Origin: a virus | Reading direction: 5' to 3' (one strand) | Virus record (IMG/VR): IMGVR_UViG_3300022858_000738 | Location: 1-29,680 of that record | DNA: 29,680 bases | In this document: positions 12,633 to 19,546 of the stretch, one piece after another | Layout: every line of letters starts with the position of its first letter | Position numbering within the stretch: position 1 is the first letter of the stretch | Notes under the pieces: generated by a model | Told to the model about the DNA's origin: nothing | What the model saw: only the letters and a program-made list of their open reading frames with translations | The model's database searches: none | Position numbers and translations under genes: made by a program

Positions 12633-12662
12633 GGGACAACGTTAACCGGGACAACGTTAACC
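12633..12662. repeat. Two tandem 15-bp repeats GGGACAACGTTAACC
   Basis: Exact copies at 12633-12647 and 12648-12662 lie between the methyltransferase stop and the terminator. Each contains the palindromes AACGTT and GTTAAC. The core AACGTT also occurs in the candidate origin (6796, 6807), in the hairpin at 8543 and in the HTH gene (12727). Could be a protein-binding site; role unknown. Confidence 0.7.
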
Positions 12663-12666
12663 GAAA

Positions 12667-12689
12667 AGGCGGAGCAAAACACTCCGCCT
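12667..12689. terminator. Two-way terminator between converging operons
   Basis: AGGCGGAG (12667-12674) pairs with CTCCGCCT (12682-12689), eight perfect G/C-rich pairs with a CAAAACA loop. On the minus strand the stem is followed by TTTT; on the plus strand by CGTTTCAATT, which is weaker. It lies exactly where the rightward early and leftward operons meet. Confidence 0.75.
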
Positions 12690-12711
12690 CGTTTCAATTA
12701 GATTTAACCCC

Positions 12712-12879
12712 CTATTCATCATCGATAACGTTTACCTTCTGCCAACTCCTCCGGTTCAATCCAAGCTTAACACTTATCTGCCTTATTCTCTCATAGCTGA
12801 CATCATAGATTTTACCAATCTCCCGGAGAGATTTGCTTTTCAATAGTTCTCTCAATTCGCTTTTCTTTAAATCTTTCAT
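12712..12879 (-). CDS. Tiny helix-turn-helix protein closing the leftward operon
   Basis: A 55-residue protein with ATG at 12877-12879 preceded by AAGGAGGAAAA on the minus strand. Residues about 16-44 form a clear HTH: SLREIGKIYDVSYERIRQIS, then VKLGLNRRSW, similar to sigma-region-4 or resolvase-type HTH units. It is the last gene of an operon of small genes driven by one strong promoter, the position occupied by small repressors such as anti-CRISPR-associated (Aca) proteins. That parallel is contextual only. It most likely represses its own operon promoter. Confidence 0.65.
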   Translation of the reverse strand: MKDLKKSELRELLKSKSLREIGKIYDVSYERIRQISVKLGLNRRSWQKVNVIDDE

Positions 12880-12888
12880 TTTTCCTCC

Positions 12889-13185
12889 TTATTTTAAATT
12901 GACTCTGATCTTTACTTCATATAATAATTTACTAACTAAACTATTTATAAATTCTAAAGCAGGGATATGCACATCATCAACTAATACTGTTTCATGGCCT
13001 TGTAATAGTTCTCTAATTTCTTTAGAAAATATCTTTCTTAATTGTTCTTCTTTAGTCAATGTTTTCACCTCCTCCGGGTTTAATATCATCACACCACCAT
13101 TTTTGATTAATTCGTCAATTCCCCAATCTTCCATTTTAGCTTTCTCCTCTTTAAAACCTTTTTCGCCGGATTTTAATACTTTCAT
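12889..13185 (-). CDS. Hypothetical leftward-operon protein
   Basis: A 98-residue protein after AAAGGAG on the minus strand. Mixed charge, with KTLTKEEQLRKIFSKEIREL in the middle and a strand-rich end (HETVLVDDVHIPALEFI). No motif recognised. It lies ten bases upstream of the HTH gene start and so would be the nearest partner gene if this is an anti-defence type operon. Confidence 0.5.
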   Translation of the reverse strand: MKVLKSGEKGFKEEKAKMEDWGIDELIKNGGVMILNPEEVKTLTKEEQLRKIFSKEIRELLQGHETVLVDDVHIPALEFINSLVSKLLYEVKIRVNLK

Positions 13186-13220
13186 AATCTTTTCTCCTTT
13201 CTTAATATTTTTATTAATCT

Positions 13221-13409
13221 TTATTCTACTATTTCCAGTCTACAACCACAATCACAATAACATTTCTTATACTTCAACGCCCAACCATAAAATATTTTTT
13301 GACATTTTGAACACACTGCTTTAGGCATCATAGCCACCCCCTTTCTTCTTAGCCATGCGACCCTAACGATCATCAAAATGAAAGCTGTAAAAATGAGATT
13401 TAAAAACAT
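13221..13409 (-). CDS. Small membrane-anchored zinc-knuckle protein
   Basis: A 62-residue protein after GAGGAGGTG. Residues 1-19 are a membrane helix (FLNLIFTAFILMIVRVAWL), then a basic stretch, then CSKCQK and CDCGCR cysteine pairs that could bind zinc. A second site (GGGGGTGG before ATGATG, about 13334) could make a soluble 36-residue form without the helix. Not recognised. Confidence 0.5.
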   Translation of the reverse strand: MFLNLIFTAFILMIVRVAWLRRKGVAMMPKAVCSKCQKIFYGWALKYKKCYCDCGCRLEIVE

Positions 13410-13573
13410 TGTTTCACCTCCTCTATTTCTTTTACTCTATATATTTTATAATCTTTATCTGTAATATCTCCGTTAAAGGCTATTACTTGACCAATCTTAA
13501 CAGGGTAGTCATCTTCTACTTCTTTCTTTCTGTGTCCCCCAGTGTAAAGATTTTGTAATAATAGCATTTTCAT
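13400..13573 (-). CDS. Hypothetical leftward-operon protein
   Basis: 57 residues from ATG 13571-13573, after AAAGGAGGTG; a GTG further upstream lies inside that ribosome site. The body is beta-rich (YPVKIGQVIAFNGDITDKDY, then KIYRVKEIEEV), like a small SH3/OB barrel. It overlaps the next gene's start by ten bases, so they are coupled. Function unknown. Confidence 0.5.
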   Translation of the reverse strand: MKMLLLQNLYTGGHRKKEVEDDYPVKIGQVIAFNGDITDKDYKIYRVKEIEEVKQCF

Positions 13574-13652
13574 CAAATTCACCTCCTTTCGGTTAAATAA
13601 TCAAAATAAAACGCTCCAGGATTGCATACAATGAACGAATCTATAGTAGCCC

Positions 13653-13799
13653 TTACGATTGTACCTGTGTTTTTGCCTCTTCTCTTTTACACTTCTCGCA
13701 AACTACCGGCTTGTCTAAATTCATAAGAAAATCCAGAGCATCGATTTTGACTTCTTTCTTGCATATTTTACAATATTGCTTTGTGTAAAAATCTGTCAT
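13653..13799 (-). CDS. Small zinc-ribbon protein
   Basis: 48 residues from ATG 13797-13799 after GAAGGAGGTG; an upstream ATG in frame lacks a ribosome site. Contains CKICKK (about 10-15) and CEKCKR (about 35-40), a compact zinc ribbon, and a charged tail. Typical of small phage regulatory or host-binding proteins; specific role unknown. Confidence 0.55.
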   Translation of the reverse strand: MTDFYTKQYCKICKKEVKIDALDFLMNLDKPVVCEKCKREEAKTQVQS

Positions 13800-13906
13800 C
13801 TGTTTCACCTCCTTCATTTTAAAATAGTAAATAATAATTAAATAATAAGTAATCACAACCCCGGACATTATAGAGTTCAATAAATAACATCCGGAGTTCT
13901 GACGGC

Positions 13907-14155
13907 TTATATTCTATATTCTCTTATGCCTAAAAATCCGTTAGCTTTTCTCTTTGCTTTTTCTCCATCATACCACCGGGTATTATCATAAACTATAACT
14001 ATATCTTTATTACCATCAAAGTATCTATAACCTTTATACATATACTTTTGACCAGATACGAACCTTTTCCAATAAGATAAATTATTTATAGAATGCTCCC
14101 CTAAGTAATTTTCTCCTCCGTTAGTATAAATCAATGTTTTTGTTTCGTTTAACAT
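13907..14155 (-). CDS. Hypothetical leftward-operon protein
   Basis: 82 residues from ATG 14153-14155, preferred over an upstream in-frame ATG because GGGGGG stands just before it. Rich in Tyr, Gly and Asn, with GGENYLGEHSINNLSYWKR and YKGYRYFDGNKDIVIVYDN, which suggests a small all-beta domain. No match recognised. Confidence 0.5.
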   Translation of the reverse strand: MLNETKTLIYTNGGENYLGEHSINNLSYWKRFVSGQKYMYKGYRYFDGNKDIVIVYDNTRWYDGEKAKRKANGFLGIREYRI

Positions 14156-14156
14156 A

Positions 14157-14336
14157 TTAATAACCCCCCTTATTAACGTCATACTGTTCTAATTCTTTCC
14201 TGATTTTCATTAAATCCGAACATTCTTCAGAGCCTAAACCTATCAAAGAAGCCGGAAACAAGCCAAATTGAACCCCAAATTTCTCATTATCATTTAATGA
14301 TTTATAAACTTCCCTTAATTCTTCTTTACTTAACAT
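14157..14336 (-). CDS. Hypothetical 59-residue leftward-operon protein
   Basis: ATG at 14334-14336 follows TGGAGG. The product is LSKEELREVYKSLND, then NEKFGVQFGLFPASLIGLG, then a helical acidic end. The stop at 14157-14159 directly precedes the next gene's start. Not recognised. A short GCGG/CCGC hairpin with a CCTA loop (about 14350-14361) lies just upstream of its ribosome site. Confidence 0.5.
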   Translation of the reverse strand: MLSKEELREVYKSLNDNEKFGVQFGLFPASLIGLGSEECSDLMKIRKELEQYDVNKGGY

Positions 14337-14372
14337 CCTTAAAACCTCCAGCGGTAGGCCGCCACCCTTATT

Positions 14373-14804
14373 TTAGATAAGTAATTCTCTTTGATATTTT
14401 TGATTCATATAAACAAATTTATTTCTTATAGCTTGCTTTTGTGTATTAGTCAAAATTATATTATTTTCGTGATTTTCTTTTTCTTTCCAAATATATTTAC
14501 CATCACCTAATATAGTTTGCCATTCAATTTTAACCCTATATTCTCCGGTAACTTTCCTAACCTTCTTTGCTTTTGCTTTCCACTCATTCGCTATATCAAT
14601 ATTTTCAGTTTCATGTAACATTTTGCCTTTATAACAATAAAAGTAAGGTTTAATTTCTTCATATTCTACCTTTATAGCTATATCATCAATACAATCAATA
14701 GCATGATATTTATATTTTCCCTTGATAATATCAATCTTGTTATCTTTTGTTATGCCGGTAGATAGATTAAAAGCGTTTTCACTGTGTATAAAATCATAAA
14801 CCAT
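14373..14804 (-). CDS. Hypothetical 143-residue leftward-operon protein
   Basis: The largest gene of the leftward operon, after AAGGGGG. An N-terminal beta-rich part (KIDIIKGKYKYHAIDCIDD, then IAIKVEYEEIKPYFYCYKG) is followed by a basic helix and a C-terminal segment LTNTQKQAIRNKFVYMNQKYQ. That segment resembles the start of the next upstream gene product (LTKKQKDLIRKWVND), so the two may share a domain. Function unknown. Confidence 0.55.
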   Translation of the reverse strand: MVYDFIHSENAFNLSTGITKDNKIDIIKGKYKYHAIDCIDDIAIKVEYEEIKPYFYCYKGKMLHETENIDIANEWKAKAKKVRKVTGEYRVKIEWQTILGDGKYIWKEKENHENNIILTNTQKQAIRNKFVYMNQKYQRELLI

Positions 14805-14817
14805 TAAACTAACCCCC

Positions 14818-15030
14818 TTATACTTGATTTAAATCTTTAATAAAATTATTTACATTCTGATATAATACTTCACTATCATTCATTTCTTCTAAAAGCTCCC
14901 ATTGTTCATAGGTTAAATCATCTACGTTACTAACCTTATAAGTGTAAAATGTTTCGAAAACTTGTTTATGTTTGCTATCATTAACCCATTTTCTTATTAA
15001 ATCTTTTTGCTTTTTAGTTAAATCCCTCAT
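14818..15030 (-). CDS. Hypothetical 70-residue leftward-operon protein
   Basis: Starts after AAAGGAGGTG. Helical and charged: RDLTKKQKDLIRKWVND, then TFYTYKVSNVDDLTYEQWEL, ending FIKDLNQV. Shares an LT..QK..IR motif with the neighbouring 143-residue protein. Small, acidic in its second half, and highly expressed by position. No family recognised. Confidence 0.55.
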   Translation of the reverse strand: MRDLTKKQKDLIRKWVNDSKHKQVFETFYTYKVSNVDDLTYEQWELLEEMNDSEVLYQNVNNFIKDLNQV

Positions 15031-15113
15031 TTATATTCACCTCCTTTAATTTAATAAAGTATCAAATAAAATAACCTTAATAATGCCCACCTAATAAGAT
15101 GGACACTATAAAG

Positions 15114-15272
15114 TTATCTACAATTAATATTTTCGTTAGGTGCTAACTTATACCCACAATCTTGGCAGTCTTTACATTTTACATTTTCATTTTGTAAAAT
15201 ATAAGGACATAATAAATTGCAACAACTTTCGTCAGTGGTGAAGTAATCACATTTTATTAATATAGTTACCAT
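15114..15272 (-). CDS. Cysteine-rich small protein, first gene of the leftward operon
   Basis: 52 residues from ATG 15270-15272 after AAGGAGG. Eight cysteines: one near residue 8, CCNLLC (18-23), CKDCQDC (34-40) and one at the end. This would fold around one or two zinc ions or an iron-sulphur cluster. As first gene after a near-consensus promoter it should be the most strongly made product of the operon. Not recognised. Confidence 0.6.
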   Translation of the reverse strand: MVTILIKCDYFTTDESCCNLLCPYILQNENVKCKDCQDCGYKLAPNENINCR

Positions 15273-15274
15273 CC

Positions 15275-15323
15275 TTTAAACCTCCTTATTTGTTTAACTA
15301 TACTTATTATATACCTATTAAAC
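15275..15323. promoter_or_regulatory. Repeated GTTTAA/TTAAAC half-sites across the leftward promoter
   Basis: TTAAAC at 15276-15281, GTTTAA at 15292-15297 and TTAAAC at 15318-15323. The last two form an inverted repeat that brackets the -10 box; the first lies in the leader. This is how operators for a small HTH repressor are often arranged. Such A/T-rich words also occur by chance in this sequence. Confidence 0.35.
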
Positions 15324-15334
15324 TAATTGTCAAG
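15306..15334 (-). promoter_or_regulatory. Leftward operon promoter
   Basis: On the minus strand, a perfect TTGACA (15329-15334) and a perfect TATAAT (15306-15311) are 17 bases apart, the consensus arrangement. It drives the ten small leftward genes. The start should be near 15299, giving a leader of about 27 bases. Confidence 0.9.
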
Positions 15335-15380
15335 CATATATTAAAAGAAAAGTAAAAATAAATGAAAATACTTTAAATAT

Positions 15381-15409
15381 TTGACAATCCCTTTTAAATA
15401 CCTTAGTAT
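15381..15409 (+). promoter_or_regulatory. Late operon promoter
   Basis: TTGACA (15381-15386), 17 bases, TAGTAT (15404-15409); TATAAA at 15407-15412 is an alternative -10 box at 20-base spacing. It points toward the terminase and structural genes and diverges from the leftward promoter about 50 bases away, so one regulator could act on both. Confidence 0.65.
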
Positions 15410-15415
15410 AAAGAC

Positions 15416-15550
15416 ATGATAAACACAGTAGATACTCCTAAACTAACCTACCCGGTAACAATACTTGAAATCGAGCCAAAAATACCAAACATAGATGATA
15501 CTGGTCCCACACAAGATAAAAAAGAGGATAAAGATAAATGCAAAAGCTAA
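15416..15550 (+). CDS. Small acidic protein, possibly from a leaderless mRNA
   Basis: 44 codons from ATG 15416, with no ribosome site upstream. The predicted transcription start (about seven bases past the -10 box) falls on or next to this ATG, so the mRNA may be leaderless. The product is Pro/Thr/Asp-rich (PKLTYPVTILEIEPKIPNI, then DDTGPTQDKKEDKDK), probably disordered. It overlaps the small terminase start by 13 bases and may couple to it. Coding is plausible, not certain. Confidence 0.4.
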   Translation: MINTVDTPKLTYPVTILEIEPKIPNIDDTGPTQDKKEDKDKCKS

Positions 15551-16032
15551 AGAGAACCATCAAAGAAGTAGAATTTCTAAACGCCTACATCAAGCATAAA
15601 GGCAATGCGACTAAGGCTTATCTAGAAGTTTTCCCTCAAGTTAAGAAAAACTCAGCTGCTGAATTAGGTTCAAAGCTTTTGAAAAAGATTGATATTTCCA
15701 TGTCCGAATTATTAGATAAAATAGGCATAGATGATCATACAATTAGCCAAAAACTATTAGAAGGCCTCAACGCCACAACTACAACCGGCAAGGGAAAAGA
15801 TAAGGTTATAAAGCCAAATTACTACATCCGGGCCAGATACTTAGATATGATCCATCGCTTAAAAGCCAAATATCCGATAGATGAGACCAGGCTAAGACTT
15901 CCCGGGATAGGAGACGGAGCCACATCAGTAACCTTACATGAGATAGTCTATGGAAAAGACGGCAAAAAGAAGATAAAAGAGAAAACAGAGACCACCAGGA
16001 GCGAAGACAGGAGCGAAGAGCCACCATTTTAG
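15538..16032 (+). CDS. terS: Terminase small subunit
   Basis: A 164-residue protein. The N-terminal part has the terminase_2-type HTH: EVEFLNAYIKHKGNATKAYLE in parts, with NATKAYLEVFP (about 23-33) as recognition element, followed by LGSKLLKK. A helical oligomerization region follows, then a basic and acidic disordered tail (KKKIKEKTETTRSEDRSEEPPF). It binds the packaging site and feeds DNA to the large subunit. The unusually long gap to the large subunit holds an HNH gene and a repeat-rich tract. Confidence 0.78.
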   Translation: MQKLKRTIKEVEFLNAYIKHKGNATKAYLEVFPQVKKNSAAELGSKLLKKIDISMSELLDKIGIDDHTISQKLLEGLNATTTTGKGKDKVIKPNYYIRARYLDMIHRLKAKYPIDETRLRLPGIGDGATSVTLHEIVYGKDGKKKIKEKTETTRSEDRSEEPPF

Positions 16033-16566
16033 CTAATTAGCTGATTTTTGAAAGTGTTATAAACAAACACTTAATTACCAATGCTGTACCAGTCCAGTAA
16101 AGAAATAGAGCAATCATAGAGGATTTAGAGGAGATTCAGAGGTATAAAGACAGGCAAAGCCTCCTCGAAGCCTCTTAAATGGTAAAATAGAGCGATTAAG
16201 AGGGTAGTATGAGTGAACCAGAGAGCAATAGAGGAGATAAGAGGCTAAAAGCTATCAAAGGTGGCTAATGAGTGAAAATTGAAAGCGTTGGTACATAAGG
16301 CTTTGTTATGGGTTGAGCATAGGGCTGATACAAGATAGAAAGTTAGAGCTTTGGAAGTTAAGAGCTAAGGCTTGAGGTTGAGCTTGAGGCTTGAGAGGTT
16401 GAGGAAGCTGGAAGCTGAGAGGTTGAGAGAAAAGGAAAAAAGATAATTCATATATCAAGATTGTATATAGAAGGGCGGAGGGGCAGGAGAGGAGAAAAAA
16501 TATATATATAGTACCTACTTCTCTACAAATTTTTTATAATTTCTGAAGGGGTAAAATAGATAAAAT
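16033..16566 (+). other. 534-base purine-rich non-coding tract; candidate packaging/regulatory site
   Basis: No supported gene. It begins with the palindrome AGCTAATTAGCT (about 16031-16042) and a hairpin AAGTGTT 16052-16058 with AACACTT 16066-16072. The plus strand is then strongly A/G-rich with few C. AGAGCRAT occurs at 16107, 16189 and 16222, each followed by GAGG words, and GGTTGAG at 16311, 16376, 16397 and 16421. An A/T tract (about 16500-16512) precedes the HNH gene. Lying beside the small terminase it could be a pac/cos region; invasion debris is another reading. A 19-codon frame at 16209 is probably not a gene. Confidence 0.55.
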
Positions 16567-17073
16567 ATGAATAAAGAGGAATTGAAAAATTATCGTAAAC
16601 TATATTATAGAATATGGCGAAAGAATAATCCTGAAACAGAAAAAGAAATAAAAAGAAGATATCGTAAAAAACATCGTTCTGAAAGGTGTGAATATAACCA
16701 ACAATGGAGAAAGGGAAAATATAAAACAGATTTAAAATTCAATCTTAATTCTAAAATATCAAAATCAGTAAGAAAATCTTTAAAAGGCAATAAAGTTGGT
16801 CGTTGGGAAGACTTGGTTGATTATACTACAAATGATTTAATTAAAAGGTTAAAGCAAACAATTCCCAAAGGGTATACTTGGAAAGATTATTTAGAAGCTA
16901 AATTACATCTCGACCATATTATACCAATTGATGTATTTAATTTTACCAAACCAGAACACATAGATTTCGAAAGGTGTTGGGCTTTAGAGAATTTAAGACT
17001 ATTGCCTGCTAAAGAAAATTTAATTAAGGGCAATAAATTAAGTAGACCATTTCAACCAGCTTTAAGTCTTTAA
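16567..17073 (+). CDS. HNH endonuclease inserted between the terminase genes
   Basis: A 168-residue paralogue of the gene at 9649. The N-terminus has fewer basic repeats (YRIWRKNNPETEKEIKR). The nuclease half matches closely: HLDHIIPIDVFNF (about 117-129), FERCWALENLRLLPAKENL and the end SRPFQPALSL. The ribosome site GAAGGGG is 18 bases upstream, further than usual. Like other free-standing homing endonucleases it sits between conserved phage genes, probably near its own recognition site in the terminase region. Codon use is more A/T-rich than the terminase. Confidence 0.83.
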   Translation: MNKEELKNYRKLYYRIWRKNNPETEKEIKRRYRKKHRSERCEYNQQWRKGKYKTDLKFNLNSKISKSVRKSLKGNKVGRWEDLVDYTTNDLIKRLKQTIPKGYTWKDYLEAKLHLDHIIPIDVFNFTKPEHIDFERCWALENLRLLPAKENLIKGNKLSRPFQPALSL

Positions 17074-17082
17074 GGGGGAATT

Positions 17083-17274
17083 ATGAAAGACAGATTAGAA
17101 AATTATGATAGAGAAAATGATGTTTTATATATTTCAAATACAAAAAATAAACCATGTATAAGTTCAGAACCTATTGATGGAGTTGTAATAAGACGTGATG
17201 AAACTTCAAAAATAATAGGGGTTACTATATTTGATGTTGGAAAAGCTATAGTTCTTAATTGTAAAGAAATTTAA
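17083..17274 (+). CDS. DUF2283 family small protein
   Basis: 63 residues after AAGGGGG. ENYDRENDVLYISNTKNKP at the N-terminus, then GVVIRRDETSKIIGVTIFDVG, is the standard DUF2283 pattern: Y(D) ... DVLYI ... GI ... D ... I.G..I. The family is a small beta protein of unknown function, common in prokaryotes and also found near phage and toxin-like genes. It lies nine bases after the HNH gene and may have moved with it. Confidence 0.7.
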   Translation: MKDRLENYDRENDVLYISNTKNKPCISSEPIDGVVIRRDETSKIIGVTIFDVGKAIVLNCKEI

Positions 17275-17285
17275 AAGGGGGAAAT

Positions 17286-18671
17286 ATGAATCTCGACATA
17301 AACTTACCACACCATTACAAGGAATATGACTGGCAAATTCCGATAGTTCGTGCGTTCCAAGACAATAAGGAAATATGGATGAACATACACCGTAGAGGAG
17401 GGAAAGACCTTCTCTGTTTTTGCCGTCTTCTCTTACCTTCGGCTTTTAAGAGGCCGGGAACCTATCCTTATGTCTGGCCGACCCTAAAGCAGGGAAGAGA
17501 CGCTATCTGGGAAGGCAAAGATGAGGAAGGAAGAGACCTCATGAAATATTACATCCCGCAGGAAATGATAATCAAAAAAGATAATGCAGATATGAAACTG
17601 ACCGTAAGGTCCGTGGGGGGGACTTCTCAGATACAGATATTCGGCACCAACAAACAACAGTATGAAGCAATGCGGGGAAAACCGGCTAATCTTGCGGTAT
17701 TTGCCGAATACGCCCGGCAAGACCCCAGAGGTGCGGAAGTTGTATCTCCCATGTTAGTGAAGACCAATGGAATAGCCGTATACAACTCGACTCCGAACGG
17801 AAACAACCATTTTAAACAAGGTTATCATATGTCCAAAAACAACCCTGACAGTTGTTATCACATAACGGCGACTGTCGATGATACCTTCAACCATAACGGC
17901 GACAGGCTCGTGACCGAAGAGGCAATCCAGAAGGAAAGGGACAAGGGTAAAACCGAAGATTACATCAATCAGGAATTTTACTGTTCGTTCAACCAAGGTA
18001 TAGAAGGGACTTACTTAGGCAAACAGATGCAGATTGCCGCCAATGATGGAAGGATACTCGGTCTGGCTTATGATGAGACCGTACCTGTGAACACAGCCTG
18101 GGATCTTGGGGTCGGAGATTTCATGTCTATTGTCTTCTACCAGATGATAGGAAATTGGGTTCATGTCATTGATTATCTCGAGGCTACGGGATACTCGTTT
18201 TTATACTATGCACAGAAACTGAAAGAAAGACACGATGAGAAAGGTTACTTCTACGGTACCCATTATGCACCTTTCGATATCAAGGAAAGAGAGATGGGAA
18301 GTGACCACGAAGAAGTCAAGGCCTTGACAAGAAAGGAAAAAGCTGAGAAAATAGGATTGATCTTTGAAGATGTGGAAAAGACCAGTTTTCAGAACAGCGT
18401 AGACAACGCCCGGGCTATTATGCGGAGATGTAAATTTAACTCCGACAGCAAGGGAGTTAGGCTGTTGATAACCCATCTCGAACAGTGGGGGAAGAAGTGG
18501 AACGACATCAATCAGGAATACGGTGATTTTGAGGCTACAACCGTCCATAAACACGCAGGAGCAGCTTTTAGGTACATGTCAACCACTGTAACGGAAATGA
18601 CGCATATGACAGATTATGACGACATTACTGATGATTATGAAAAGAAGTGTACCGAATTTGTAGGTTTATAA
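17286..18671 (+). CDS. terL: Terminase large subunit
   Basis: A 461-residue packaging motor. Walker A is HRRGGKD (35-41), the phage variant with arginines. The Walker B region is LAVFAEYA (136-143) with glutamate at 141 but alanine where aspartate is usual. The coupling motif is NSTPNGN (167-173). The nuclease part has WDLGVGD (272-278) and VIDYLEA (294-300), supplying the acidic metal ligands of the RNase H-like fold. It pumps DNA into the prohead through the portal and cuts the concatemer. More GC-rich than the neighbouring HNH genes. Confidence 0.92.
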   Translation: MNLDINLPHHYKEYDWQIPIVRAFQDNKEIWMNIHRRGGKDLLCFCRLLLPSAFKRPGTYPYVWPTLKQGRDAIWEGKDEEGRDLMKYYIPQEMIIKKDNADMKLTVRSVGGTSQIQIFGTNKQQYEAMRGKPANLAVFAEYARQDPRGAEVVSPMLVKTNGIAVYNSTPNGNNHFKQGYHMSKNNPDSCYHITATVDDTFNHNGDRLVTEEAIQKERDKGKTEDYINQEFYCSFNQGIEGTYLGKQMQIAANDGRILGLAYDETVPVNTAWDLGVGDFMSIVFYQMIGNWVHVIDYLEATGYSFLYYAQKLKERHDEKGYFYGTHYAPFDIKEREMGSDHEEVKALTRKEKAEKIGLIFEDVEKTSFQNSVDNARAIMRRCKFNSDSKGVRLLITHLEQWGKKWNDINQEYGDFEATTVHKHAGAAFRYMSTTVTEMTHMTDYDDITDDYEKKCTEFVGL

Positions 18672-18697
18672 GATTATAAAATTTGGAGGGGGAAATC

Positions 18698-18892
18698 ATG
18701 AAAGCCAAAGAAGTTAGTGGAGATATTATAAGTATCCAAATTAATGATAAAACTGGGGTTTGGAGACCAAAAACATTTATTAATATCAAAGCGAAAGCAA
18801 TTAATTTGAGCAAAATGATAAAAAAAGGTCATTTGAGAATGTTGATTAATGGCGAAGAATATTGGATACCATTTGTAAAAAAAATTAGTTAA
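18698..18892 (+). CDS. Hypothetical small late protein
   Basis: 64 residues from ATG 18698 after GGAGGGGG; an in-frame ATG at 18683 has no ribosome site. Basic and beta-rich: KEVSGDIISIQINDKTGVW, then a helix LSKMIKKGHL and MLINGEEYWIPF. No family recognised. Located between terminase and portal, a site where phages often carry small accessory genes. Confidence 0.5.
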   Translation: MKAKEVSGDIISIQINDKTGVWRPKTFINIKAKAINLSKMIKKGHLRMLINGEEYWIPFVKKIS

Positions 18893-18910
18893 AGGAAAAA
18901 TGGGGACATT

Positions 18911-19084
18911 ATGAATAGCAAGGAAATAATAAAAGAAATAAAAGGTTTAGATATTAGAGATAGTAAAAACCTAAATAAAATATCTTCTTTATTAAATAAA
19001 TTGAGAGATATAGAAGGAGTAAAACAATACAAGAAAGACTTGAAAATGATGAAGAAAATAAAAATGGAGTTTGTAGGATTGTGA
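18911..19084 (+). CDS. Hypothetical small helical protein
   Basis: 57 residues from ATG 18911, after a weak GGGG. Lysine-rich and helical: SKEIIKEIKGLDIRD, LNKISSLLNKLRDIEG, KKDLKMMKKIKMEF. Leucines at heptad spacing suggest a coiled coil. Not recognised. Its stop lies next to the ribosome site of the following gene. Confidence 0.45.
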   Translation: MNSKEIIKEIKGLDIRDSKNLNKISSLLNKLRDIEGVKQYKKDLKMMKKIKMEFVGL

Positions 19085-19092
19085 GGGGGAAA

Positions 19093-19506
19093 ATGATAAT
19101 AGAAGATGAATTGCTAAAAGCAGAAGTATCAAAAATGCTTAATGAAAAACTAAAAAAATATATAACTAAAATTATAGATGATTTTAACAAAGAAAATCAT
19201 GGAGTAGAAATAGACACAATAGAAATGCAGAATGTGCATTATATATTAAGTATCAAAGGTGGGGAATCTATTAGAATTTTCATGAACGAGAATGATATTA
19301 AAGCAATATTATGGTTACTTACAGCAATTAATGAAGATAAAATGATAGCAAGTTATTTTAGAGCTCATCTTAATTCACGACAAACAGATATAAGAAGACT
19401 AATAAATCAGTTTAGAGATATTGTGAAAATGCTTGAAAATCCGATGTATTACAAAGGTGATAATATAGACATTCCAATAACACCAAATGTAATAGTTACA
19501 AAATAA
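19093..19506 (+). CDS. Hypothetical late protein
   Basis: About 137 residues from ATG 19093 after GAGGGGG; GTG 19081 in frame is an alternative. N-terminal helix (EDELLKAEVSKMLNEKLKK), a middle beta part (GVEIDTIEMQNVHYILSIKG), and a helical end (RRLINQFRDIVKMLENP). Not recognised. The position immediately before portal fits a packaging or portal-associated accessory protein, but nothing shows it. Confidence 0.5.
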   Translation: MIIEDELLKAEVSKMLNEKLKKYITKIIDDFNKENHGVEIDTIEMQNVHYILSIKGGESIRIFMNENDIKAILWLLTAINEDKMIASYFRAHLNSRQTDIRRLINQFRDIVKMLENPMYYKGDNIDIPITPNVIVTK

Positions 19507-19546
19507 GAAAGGTAATAATAGGGAGCAGGGGTGGAAGGACTATGAA

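Noticed and set aside
12833-13324. 163-codon plus-strand frame across the leftward operon
   Set aside because: It is antisense to several minus-strand genes that each have AGGAGG-type sites; its Ser/Phe/Ile-rich text is typical of an antisense shadow.
16209-16268. 19-codon frame MSEPESNRGDKRLKAIKGG in the purine-rich tract
   Set aside because: Short, no conserved feature, and surrounded by repeat words that explain the ATGAGTGAA pattern; kept only as a remark.
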